Positions 1-9,726 of a DNA stretch of 64,000 nucleotides are shown one piece after another. Below the pieces are notes generated by a model. That model had not been told where the DNA came from and searched no databases. It was given only the letters and a program-made list of their open reading frames with translations. The stretch lies in assembly GCA_004026145.2 (NCBI GenBank), contig CP034995.1:231001-295000 (forward strand). Reading direction: 5' to 3'. The first letter of the stretch is position 1, and each line of letters begins with the position of its first letter. Made by a program: the position numbers and the translations under genes. This stretch comes from Takifugu bimaculatus (lineage: Eukaryota > Chordata > Actinopteri > Tetraodontiformes > Tetraodontidae).

Positions 1-1076
1 GAGCGGACAGGCTTCTTGATGTGCTTGCTCACCCACCTGAGATTTGACACGGAGGACGGGGGAAAATATTTATCAGGAAATCAGTGAGAAACGAAGACGC
101 CCTGGTTCACCGGGCAGACAAAGACCCCCACCAGTCAGTTCTCCGACTCAAAGTAGCAGACAGAAATGAGGCGAGCGCCGCTGCCAACCGCGAACTTGTT
201 CTCCAGCGGAGACCACTTGACAAAGGTGGCAGCTCGGTTGATCCTGAGGATGACCAGTGTGGGCTTCCACACCCCCTCCTTCTGCGACCATACGTAGGCA
301 TTACGGTCGGCTCCGCATGTCACTATACGGTCACTTTTAGGAGCCCAGTCAATACCTACAGAATGATGAGATAATGTGCTTAAAAGGCCGGTAAAGAAGT
401 CACTCACGACACAACCAAGATACCAAAGGAACAACTTGGGTGTAAAATAGGTTACTCCATTGGGATTATGTTTTAATCAATGCGTACATTATTTTTAATG
501 CAATTAACACACGTAGAGTCCTGCTAATACTGTAGCTGGTGGGAGAAAGGGCAAATGATAAGGAAATAACCAAAAAGTGAATTAGTACAAGCTTGAAGCA
601 CCACAGGACTATTCAGCAGTTACTGTGGGAGATTTAGCCCACAGCCCCTGAGTAAAGATTACACACCTGTTATGTGTCCATTGTGCTCTTTCAGCTCATG
701 GGTCTTTAGCCACTGGTTGCCACTCTTCTTGTAGATATGAACTTCGTGGTTATTGGGACTGATGGCAATTTCTGGAGGAAAAGAAAAGAGTTCCTCAAGA
801 TGGAATGCAGATGTACCAACAGGCTTGACCTGCGTGAGCTTCCTGTCAAATCCTGAGAGGACTACTCTTTAAAAAAAACACACATTCTTAAAACAAGTAG
901 CTAAACAAGCTTAAACGACTCGGACACACGAGAGATGTCAGTTTAAATGGAGGCAGAAGAGTGGTTTAATGCCCGATGCGGCAGCAGAATGAGGAGAGGA
1001 GCCGAGCCTTACGTGTCCGATCGCGATTCCACGCGTGGCAGGTGATGGGTTCCAGCAGAAACTGATGAAGGGACAT
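1..1076 (-). CDS. arpc1a: Arp2/3 complex subunit 1A (5' part of gene)
   Basis: WD40 beta-propeller subunit of the Arp2/3 complex, which nucleates branched actin filaments. Coding exons read on the minus strand: 1013-1076 (starts MSLHQFLLEPITCHAWNRD), 667-771 (IAISPNNHEVHIYKKSG), 132-355 (IDWAPKSDRIVTCGADRNAY, then KWSPLENKFAVGSGARLI) and 1-36 (VSKHIKKPVRS), the last continuing beyond base 1. All junctions are GT-AG. The text follows ARPC1A rather than ARPC1B: the start is MSLHQFLLEP, and 1A-type residues SDRIV and RLISVCYFESEN are present. Roughly the first 140 of about 370 residues are visible. Oddity: at the end of the 132-355 exon the frame hits TGA (135-137) just after ESEN. Removing one base restores the conserved DWWVSK across the splice. 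The other exons are clean, so a consensus error is more likely than a pseudogene. Confidence 0.9.
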
Positions 1077-1099
1077 CTTGCCTGGGTGTGGTCTTGAAG

Positions 1100-2560
1100 T
1101 GGAACTCTGCTAAGTTGCACACAGCAAAAACAAAAGTTGGGTCACTAGCGACGAGCCGATCTGAGCTAACAGCTGAACTCACGACCGGCTTTAAAACTCT
1201 ACTGATAACAACGTCGAAAGAGCTGTGTCGCCCAAATGGGAGTCACGTACACGCTCACTCCGGTGCGCACATTTGTATTTATCCTAAATGTAAAGGTTAA
1301 AATTGTAATAACGTAAATGGATTCAATTCATCTAGTCGAACTATTCAAGATTCATCATCAATATGACCAAGCTAGCGCAAGTCTTCATTCCAGAGCAGCC
1401 TCATCATCTGCCAATGCAATTAAATACATTTTACGAAGTGAAATATCGCCACTAAATTAGTATCATTTGTTTCAGGCGAACCAATCGCAAACACTCCCAA
1501 TGAACGAGCAGGTAAATTTAATAGCTAGCTGACGCTAACTGGCCACCGGCGTCGAACAGGCCTGCGAGGTAGTTTGGTCATTTTGAGAGTTATATGAATA
1601 TGTCGGCACACAGGCGTTTTAAAAACGGCCTCCTCGTTCTACAAACCTCTGTTTTCCCCGATTGGAGGCGTCTGTGCTCACGATGGTGACACCACTAGCC
1701 ATACAGTCCGCTAGCGCTTTTTGCTAACTTACCTCGTCAGTCCGGTTCTCCGAGTGTTCACCCTCGTTAGCCGGCAAGCTTAGTCACGCTATGGGGGAAA
1801 GGTTAGCTCTGGAATGGACTTGAATTCGCGGACTCTGGTCAGTCAACACGAATTCGTCCAGGAATGTAGAGGGGGTGTCAAGATGGCAAGAAGGATATGA
1901 CCGGGAGCATCTGGCAGCTAACTCGGCAGTAAAACCCGCGGATGTCTGGCTGACAGCTAGCTTAGCATCATCGCGCTAGCAACAACGCTCCACTGTAAAA
2001 TCCCACTATACCGAAGTCTTCCTATGACGCCAAAGGGCTCCTCTAGTGGTTCAAATAGAAACATCCAAAGTGAACCAACCGGTTGCAAACACTACCACCT
2101 AGCGCACAAGTTGTCCCAAAACGCCATATAGATTAACCATATAATTTGAATGAACAAAGATAAGAGGTGGAAACGTTACATCGAAGCAAAGCTGCGTTTT
2201 AGCGCACACCATGAGAAATTCCCACGGTCCGTGAAAGCCACAAATGATGTGTTCTTGAAGGCACCACATTTAAAGACAGATCCGATCATTCTGAAGTGGA
2301 TTTCCACAAAATGACAATTAATCTGCTAGACTACTGCAATAAAGAGAAGTAAACTGTTTTCTAAAAATTACCTCCAAATGCTCTTTTCTAAATTTTAAAG
2401 ACCATCTTTCTGTTGAATTGTGGGTAAATGGCTCTTTAACCAGTGAGAGGGGGTTTAAATTAGTGGCAGCCAAGCAGCTGGGAAGCCTGCAGGTGAACAC
2501 TGGCCGCTGAAAGCACCGATCCCGTCTCTTTCTCTTGTTTTCTGTGGTTGCTCATCAAAC
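1100..2560. promoter_or_regulatory. Divergent intergenic region between arpc1a and the LITAF-domain gene
   Basis: arpc1a is transcribed leftward and the LITAF gene rightward, so this 1.5-kb stretch must hold both promoters. No conserved ORF is present. The LITAF side ends in a pyrimidine-rich tract and an AG at 2561-2562, four bases before its ATG. That suggests a further upstream non-coding LITAF exon somewhere in this interval, which I could not place. Confidence 0.5.
1733..1800 (-). other. arpc1a: Probable non-coding first exon of arpc1a and its promoter
   Basis: Reading the minus strand, a strong donor (GACGAG then GTAAGTTAG) has its GT at 1732-1731. An acceptor AG lies at 1083-1082, five bases before the ATG of arpc1a. 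This implies a 5' UTR exon ending at 1733 and an intron of about 650 bases. The upstream exon limit is not visible; 1800 is nominal. The sequence from about 1530 to 2000 is relatively rich in CpG and in GCTAGC-type motifs, as expected for a housekeeping promoter. The exon is inferred from splice signals only. Confidence 0.45.
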
Positions 2561-2566
2561 AGGTCA

Positions 2567-3372
2567 ATGGACTCATTGTCAAAAGTGGATGAGCCATTTC
2601 CTACACCTCCACCATACTTCTTACCAGGTAAAATATGGCCTACATGTAAAAATCCAGGTTTGTCTTTGGAAAAAGGGTGGCTGGATCAAAGTGGTCTTTG
2701 TTTTTAAAGAGAGCCTGCAATGGACAAGAAGTGAGAGTCTACCATATCCACTCGCCTTTCAGCCCTCCACCACCTCCTCCGTCCTTCTCCTCTCCTGGAG
2801 CTGCTTGCACCACTCAAACCCAACTGCCCCTACAAGGTATGCTGTTTTCCCTCTGCCTGCAGTTTAAACACACCAACAGGGCCTGTAAGTCACAATTTCT
2901 GGAAAAGGAGGAAAGAAAAAGCCTTCCAAAACTCAACTGTAGAATTTAGCTTTTTTCCCCCTTTCTATTTTTACTAGGAGCCATAATTGAACGAACATTT
3001 ATACCTCTCATCACCTCATTTCTTTAGGGTCCACCATGCGGCCAAAGCTTGTGAGTTATGAAACACGGCTGCATCGCAATCCAGGTTTGACGACTTGTCC
3101 TTCCTGTCGGACTCAAGTCACAAGTCTGGTCACATACAAAGTTGGTCTTTATGCCTGGTTCATGTGTTTTGTCTTTGTGTTCTGTGGGTGAGTAGAATCC
3201 TGTTTGAAAGTTTGTCAGTTTTAAACCGGGTCAAAGAAAGTCTCTTTGTTTCAGATTGCTGCTGGGATGTTGCCTGATTCCATTCTTCGTAAACTTTTTC
3301 AAAGATGCCTATCACACTTGCCCTCGCTGTCAACGTGTCCTCCACATACACAGGAAAACATGCTGCGAATGA
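2567..3372 (+). CDS. litaf: LITAF-domain membrane protein, 4 exons, 153 aa
   Basis: Small monotopic endosomal/lysosomal membrane protein of the LITAF/CDIP1 family. Exons 2567-2627, 2714-2836, 3028-3187 and 3255-3372 join in frame to 153 residues. The N-terminus MDSLSKVDEPFPTPPPYF carries a PPPY motif at residues 14-17, the kind bound by WW-domain ubiquitin ligases (NEDD4/ITCH class). A proline run (PFSPPPPPPSF) follows. The LITAF domain holds paired zinc-knuckle motifs CPSC (85-88) and CPRC (137-140) around a hydrophobic stretch (YAWFMCFVFVFCGLLLGCCL) that dips into the membrane. Exon 2 needs the acceptor AG at 2712-2713; two earlier AGs (ending 2709 and 2711) would break the frame. Family assignment is firm. 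Whether this is the litaf orthologue or a teleost LITAF-like paralogue is not decided; linkage to hapstr1 and grin2a favours litaf. Confidence 0.85.
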
Positions 3373-3525
3373 CAAATGTTCCAACAATATTTATTCTACC
3401 ATTTTCAGTTTAGAGTAAACTGTTTTGTTTAGGTCTAAATTATTGTTTCTTTTTCTTATGATGGATGTGGATGTTTTTTAAACTGCCTTTTAATTGTGTG
3501 GCTTAATGTATAGAGCAAAATATGA

Positions 3526-3531
3526 AATAAA
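3526..3531 (+). promoter_or_regulatory. Polyadenylation signal of the LITAF-domain gene
   Basis: AATAAA 154 bases after the stop codon, followed within 20-30 bases by a GT-rich stretch (AGTGTTTTGTCACTTTGTG). This is a canonical arrangement. Confidence 0.7.
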
Positions 3532-3867
3532 TGCTTTCCGGAAGTGTTTTGTCACTTTGTGTCTTTGAGTACAGCAGAAAATAGAAAAAGGGTTTAAAAA
3601 GGTGATTTTTCTTTTAAACCTAAATGTGAAGAAAATATAGCAAATGGAGTGTCAAGGTCAGACATTTAGCACACAGGTATTCCCCTCTAATTTCCCCTGG
3701 ATTAAGTCTACATGTGGACCTGCACAGTAAATGTGAGCCATGTTCATGACCAGAGGATTAGTTTATTTTAGGTCTCTGATCTTCAGTCGTGAGCATGTGA
3801 GCTATAGGAGAAGCATGGCCGTGCTCCACCCTCCTCGAGCACAGGGATAAGACAGTCCCACTCCAGC

Positions 3868-4705
3868 ATGCCTGAAGATGCAGCAGGACCTCCTCTCCGT
3901 GCAGACCTAAACTCCTGTCTTTGTGGCCACAATGCCGTTCATCCCGCCAGGTGTCGATTGCCCGCTCCGTGTCTGGACTCTCCGGGAAGGAGAGACATAT
4001 CAGCAACAGTCCCTACAGCTCCACCAGCCAAGACAAGTGTCCAAAGAGATGACAAAGGCAGCACAGTCAAAGAGCGTCTGACGTCCAACCTCAAGCAGCT
4101 GAGTAGGAAAAGCCAACCCAGGACGTTTCTCCCAGCCACCAAAGAGGCGCCACGAGCAGAAGTCCGCGCAAAGAGAAGAGACACACTGTCGGAAGGTTTC
4201 CCTGCGTCCAGCTCGGGGAAGTCCCTCTCAAAGCCTGCTCGGCTCAAAAAGGGCTCAACACAGGAGAAGACCAGGGATGGACGCGAGGAGCAGGTCCGGT
4301 TCACTCTAACGCTCACACCTGAGGCTGTCCTGCTGCTGCAGCGCAGGAACAGCGAGAGGCGCCAGCGGTCGGCTTCCAGGAACACAGGAAACGGAGGAGG
4401 CAGTCTCTGTAGGCGCTTTAGACACCAGACGTAGGAGGGACAACACCTCCAAACGGCTCCACACAGCAACGCAGAGACAACCGCTCACTCCAAACACTGG
4501 AACCAATACTGACGCTGGACTGGGAGACATCACCTCCTTCATGAAAATCTCCCTCCTGAACGAGCAGCACAAGTACGATGATGTGGAGTACGAGGAGGAG
4601 CAGGACGGTGGCGTGGATGAACGCGTGGTGCTCAAATGCACGGAGTGGCTGCGGGGGCTTGAAAACACACCAGTGACTGTGGGAAACGGTCTGCACGCAG
4701 TGTGA
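3868..4705 (+). CDS. prr18: Proline-rich protein 18-like gene with one frame break
   Basis: Poorly characterised vertebrate protein family. An open frame from 3868 to 4434 holds the family block FTLTLTPEAVLLLQRRNSER (about 4300-4360). The conserved C-terminal block MKISLLNEQHKYDDVEYEEE, then VLKCTEWLRGLE, lies at 4541-4660 in the next frame and ends at TGA 4703-4705. From memory, human PRR18 has the same two blocks in one continuous frame (LTPEAVLVIQKR and SLLNERHRYDDVEYEEE). A single extra base between about 4371 and 4540 would explain the shift; joined, the product would be about 278 aa. The start is uncertain: 3868 opens the long frame, but an ATG at 3932 in the other frame begins M-P-F-I-P-P, resembling the human M-P-F-P-P start. 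No splice signals explain the switch. Tail-to-tail with the ABCG gene. Confidence 0.7.
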
Positions 4706-4920
4706 AAGACAACTCATGGACACCCGGAACCAAACCGCTGTGTTCTTATTTCAGGGATGCCAGACATGCTGGTGTCACTGGTATTGCAATGGTGGTTCCA
4801 AATGACTGAAAACATCTGATGATCACAAACCTGGAGACTAACCACTGACACAGAGGACAATGAGACACAGTTATTCTGTTTCTCAACTAGCTGGAATCAC
4901 CCAGGCGTCTAAATGACCCG

Positions 4921-4926
4921 AATAAA
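4921..4926 (+). promoter_or_regulatory. Polyadenylation signal, PRR18-like gene (proximal)
   Basis: AATAAA 216 bases after the stop, followed by a GT-rich stretch (TTGTATATTGATGTG). A second AATAAA at 5383-5388 could serve as a distal site. Confidence 0.55.
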
Positions 4927-5382
4927 ATCACCTTGTATATTGATGTGAAGTGCAAAAGCCAATTAAGAGCCTTTTTTTCTGAATATGTTTTTTTGAGGCC
5001 TCAATTTTGCTGCACTTAAATATTAATGTCAGAAAATATTGTAAAGAAAGATGTTCTATGAGAGCTGTGAGTTAGCTGGATTATGTTGATAATGCGTAGC
5101 AATAATGTATAGAAATAGTGAGAGGATAGAGAAGGAGGCTCAAACAGGTTTGTGCCACCTCTGTGAGTGGACCTGCATGTTATGGAAAAGCCAACAAAGA
5201 GGTGACGGTTCGTTGCTGGTCGTGCAAATGCTCCAATGAATTTGCAATTCAGTTGCTAGTATTGCACTTCATATGTATAAAGATAATTAAATATTGTTGC
5301 AGAGGCTGCGCATTTTTAAAAGAAGACCACATATTATTCAAAAATATGATAATTCTTTCACCGCTTCTGTGAGGCATTAACT

Positions 5383-5404
5383 AATAAAATGGAGCAGCTT
5401 TATT
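5383..5404. promoter_or_regulatory. Back-to-back polyadenylation signals of convergent genes
   Basis: AATAAA at 5383-5388 on the plus strand and TTTATT at 5399-5404 (AATAAA on the minus strand) lie 10 bases apart. The first could end the PRR18-like transcript (distal site). The second lies 347 bases after the ABCG stop codon and is the best candidate for that gene's signal. Confidence 0.5.
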
Positions 5405-5751
5405 CACGGGCTGTTATTGTCGTATCTCTGGCTGTAAGAGGCTTTTTGAGGATTTAAATGTTGGCTTGGCTGCAGCGTAGAGCCTCGTGCACAGGCCGAG
5501 TGCGATTAGCTGCAGCTTATCCACCTGGCAGTCAAATGTTAGAACATGTGTGTTTGTTTGTGACGGTGTGATTAAATCGATACACCCAAGTGTACTGAAC
5601 AAAAGACGTAGCTTAAGGGGGCTTTGGTGCTGGTCCTAATAGTAATATTAGGAGTAAATAAATATAATGAATTATAAATAATGTCAGTAGAACATTTCAG
5701 GGAGAGGTTAATTTGAGGATGCTGCAAAGTGCATTTGTTGACGGAGGGGCA

Positions 5752-8700
5752 TCATTTCCAGCGGTTGATTCGTCGCAGCTGGACGTAGGACAAGGCCATG
5801 CAGACCAACATGATTCCCAGCAGAGCCACCGGGTTCTGCCAGAAGCCCCACACAGAGTAGTCGATGCCCTGTATTTCCAGGAGTTGCTCCCCTGGGACTC
5901 TGCAGCGAGATGGCACACACTCAGAGAGAGTGAGGGTTGTTGTTGGTGAAAAGGAGTGTTTGGTGGTTATTTAGCACTCACGTGGTGGTGTCGCTTTGGA
6001 AGACCTGACCAGAGAGCTCGTTGATAAAAACAGCCTGCAGAGAGATGGAGAGACTGAGACTGTGCTGAAAGACTCTGACTAACACACACACACACACACA
6101 GCTAAATACGGCTGCTGTGACTTACATTGAGTCCATATCTGAAGATGCTGATCCATTTCACCCAGGAGAGCCAGCTCAGCATGGAATTGAGATTGACAAG
6201 GTAACCGCCAAACACCTTCAAGGATGAGAATTAGTGATGCTGTGAACAGATCCTGGGTGTTGTGACACCCAAACTCAGTGATATGTGTCCTGATGTCTCA
6301 CCATCATGAAGACAAAAGGTAGAGCGATGAGGACGTTGGCCATGGCAAACGAAGACACGCTCGCCGACACCAGGAAGGCCAGGCTCACGCCCGCCAGGCT
6401 GACCAGAGACATGGTGAGGGCGAAGCACATGAACGCCTCAAAGGTCGGCTTCAACCCTGGGAGAGGAAGTCAGGATGATCAAACAAAGCCAGACCTTGTT
6501 TTTTTTATCATGTGCGTGACAGGAAGGCCACTTCTGCCATAATACCCATCATGAAATACGCGATGGCCGAAAACAAGAAGATGGGGATGATGCGGTTGGG
6601 GAGGAGGTCAGCAAAAATCTTGGACAGGAAGTAGACAGATGTGCGGTAATAACCGCTGGAGTTCTCATGGCTTTAACGCACAAAGACAAAGACACAGAAA
6701 CACAAGCTTAAAGCACAAGATGGTGAAGGTTTAAAAGCTTTTTTTGAAACCAATCCTAATATTATATATATATAAAGAAGTGATATTTTATATTTTCTAT
6801 TGCCTACGGTTACTTTAACTCCCCCCTACATGCATTAATGTGTTCCCCTCTGCTTGTAAATATGCAGGAACTGCAGAATCATCCCTGCCTGACTAGTTTT
6901 AAAAAGATAAAGCTAAATCCTGCCATTCATGTAATTTTTTTTTATCTTGCACTCACACAAAGATTGCCCTCTCGTTGATAAAAAGCTCCACAGCAGAGAG
7001 GTTCCCAAACACCATATTGATGATAAGGAAGAAGAAGGCTCCACTCCTGTTGCGGCAATAGAGAGAATGTTGTGGTTATCTATTTACCACATGTGATGTC
7101 AGGGAGACCTTCACATCATCTTGACAGTTGTGATTTCCTGCACATTTTAACATCCATCAAGCATCCATTTTTCACAATGCACCTGTACCTGTTCTGAATA
7201 CCCTCCACCAGTGTTAAGGGGATCTGGTAATAAATGAGTCCCACCAGGACGGCAAAGAAGATGTTGAGAGCCAGCTGGGCGTAAGAGGTTTGAGGGTTCC
7301 TCAGAATGTTCTTTACTGTCCTTCCACACACCACACGCAACTGCCGCACACACGTACACAGACACACACATCATGAGAAACAGAGGGCAGAAGGGTTGGC
7401 TGACATGATCGGTTATCATTATTAACAGCTGAGAGTTGCCTAGTGGAGAGCATCTGCATGAGTTTGCTGACCTGGTAAAAAAAGGTGGTGGGATAATCAG
7501 CCACCTCGTCAGGACCTTTGATCTTGTCAGCGGAGCTCTGGCTCACATGTTCCAACTCCTGAAGGACATTCTGACACAGGTGGGACTGGCGATATGTATT
7601 TGCTAAGGAGCTGTTATCTGCTGAGGAAAAAGGGAGGCTCTTGTGCATCATGTTAGAGATAAGGACACAATAAAAACATGTCCTTGAAAAGCATGAAATT
7701 GACCTGGAACGGAGCTGACTGATTTGTTTCGAGATAACTTTTACAATAGGCAGCTTTATAATACCAGTAATGTATGTTGATTTGGCTTCTCCATTTGTGA
7801 TGTCCATGAAAAAATCAGCTGGGTTGTCAAAGGATTCAATTTGGTAGCCTGTAAAAAAAACACGTTAACAAATGTTGCTATGCCGCAGACGCCCAACAGG
7901 GGGTGTATCAAGAAATGCTGAAGCTCTGATAGTATTAATCTATTCACAGTTTATGATGAACATACCCATATTTGTAAAGTAGTCCAGTGTATAGGCTGCT
8001 GCGCCCGCGTACACCACTTCCCCCTTGTGCATCAGAGTCAGGTGGTCAAACAGCCTGAAGATCGAGTAGCGCGGTTGGTGGATGGAGAAGATTACAGTTT
8101 TACCTGTCCTGGACAACCTGGACATGCATAAGGGCGTCAGCATCTATATTCCCATGAGACGCATTAGCAACAGTTGGTAAGACGACTGCTAATATCTGGG
8201 GCGTCAATAATGATGTGATATAAAGATAATGTTAATTAATGCTTGCAGGAAGAGTGGCGATACACGCTATATGACCACACACGGTCAGCTACACTTTCTG
8301 CCTCAAATGTCATCTGTATTTCTCATGTATGGGCTGCCTGAAGGAGCAGGAAATACGCACTTGTGCAGTAGCTGGATGATGCAGTTGGCAGTGTTGGAAT
8401 CCAGTCCAGTGGTGGGTTCATCCAGAAAGAGCAGAGACGGAGATGTAATCAGCTCCATCCCGATGCTGCAGCGCTTCCTTTCACCTCCTGAAACACCACG
8501 CAGGAACTCGGTTCCTATCTGCCCCCGAAACAAACAGGGAAAATCACCCCGCTGCTGAGTTTACAACAGGATTTAATGCACTGAGTCATTACAAGAAGCG
8601 TCTTTGTTCTGGGTAAAGTTAGAGCTCCAGCTGCCTACCTTTGTATCTGCACAGTCTGTCAGTCCCAGGTCTCGTATAATTTCATTTACTCTGCTGTTTT

Positions 8701-9676
8701 TATCCTCAGTGGAGTGATACTTAGGATTAAGACGCAGGTTGGCGCTGAAGAGAAGGTTTTCTCTGACAGACAGGGTTCCCATCAGGATGTCATCCTGGAA
8801 TAATAATACAGATGAAGGCACCAGGTAAACAGAAAAAGCATCACAATATTGTGTTGTTTTGTTTTCAATGTGTACCTGGACGACGTAGGCGGAGCTGAGC
8901 CTGAGCTCCGATGTAACCGCTCTGCCATCCACCAAAACTAGTCCTTGCTTCAATCCGACTGGGGTTTTTCCTGCCTGCAATCACATCCAGGAGCCTGACA
9001 GGTAGAGAACAAAAATAATGTTCATGCAAATATTATATGTGCATATAACATAGCATTGTGCTATAAATGATTATTATTAACATCGTTCTCCTTACGAAGT
9101 TTTGCCACTTCCTGTTGGACCCATGATGGCATTCATCCCCGGTCTCATGATGCCACTGTCAAGTAATGAATGCAATACAATACATGATAAGAAACACTAA
9201 ATTCAGTCTGGTTCTGACAATGTAGCATATCACAGAATTATAGCCAAGATAAACATTTTTTATGTTACATTTGTGTGTTATAACAGCAAGTCACCAGAAT
9301 AGTTGTAAAAATCCTGATTCACTTGAATGGGTGATCATAACATATCATTGATAGAAAATCTTAAGCATAATGTTTAGTCAAGCATTATAATGTCTTTCCA
9401 AAACAACAGCAGAAATATGGGAATCCCAAAGAATCACAAGGAAATGTTGTCTGTTACCGGTAATTGCTAAAGTTTCCTATACACAACACACATCTCATTA
9501 TGCGCAAACCCACAGGATATATCTTACCTCACGTCTTTAAGGATGTATTTTTCCGGACCATGCTTTCGGCAGAGTTTACGCTCCTGAACACAGTAGTGCA
9601 AATTGCTGAATGTGACGGAGGGCCCCATGTTCTTGACATTCATTTCTAAATCTTTAGTCAGTTCGTTTGAATCCAT
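5752..9676 (-). CDS. abcg2: ABCG2-like ABC half-transporter, 15 coding exons
   Basis: Half-size efflux transporter of the ABCG (white/BCRP) family: N-terminal ATPase domain and C-terminal six-helix membrane domain, acting as a dimer at the plasma membrane. Exons on the minus strand: 9528-9676, 9096-9155, 8876-8994, 8639-8794, 8361-8518, 7966-8117, 7765-7848, 7472-7620, 7189-7340, 6957-7046, 6546-6670, 6302-6456, 6126-6215, 5982-6034, 5752-5899, about 612 aa after allowing for one frame error. Walker A GPTGSGKT (about 62-69), signature VSGGERKR, Walker B LLFLDEPTTGLDS and switch histidine in FSIHQPRYSIF are intact. ABCG2-type landmarks: NPADFFMDI, AVELFINERAIF, HENSSGYYRTSVYF. Oddities: one extra base near 8957 after AGRKNPS; and with the in-frame last-exon acceptor, the third extracellular loop lacks the cysteines of human ABCG2. 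A teleost abcg2 paralogue rather than a strict orthologue is possible. A UTR acceptor at 9727-9728 suggests an upstream non-coding exon. Confidence 0.9.
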
Positions 9677-9726
9677 TTTCCAGAGACAACACTGTTACCG
9701 GCGAGGAGACTGACGGGAAGTGGAGT

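Noticed and set aside
2710..2836. Apparent frameshift between exons 1 and 2 of the LITAF-domain gene
   Set aside because: It only appears if the acceptor is placed at AG 2708-2709 or 2710-2711. Using AG 2712-2713 gives a perfect in-frame join and a 153-aa protein.
3939..4668. Antisense frames of 101-176 codons over the PRR18-like gene
   Set aside because: They are shadows of the plus-strand coding sequence, which alone carries conserved blocks.
5752..5899. Suspected frameshift in the last ABCG exon
   Set aside because: Careful reverse complementing shows LLGIMLVCMALSYVQLRRIN in one continuous frame to the stop.
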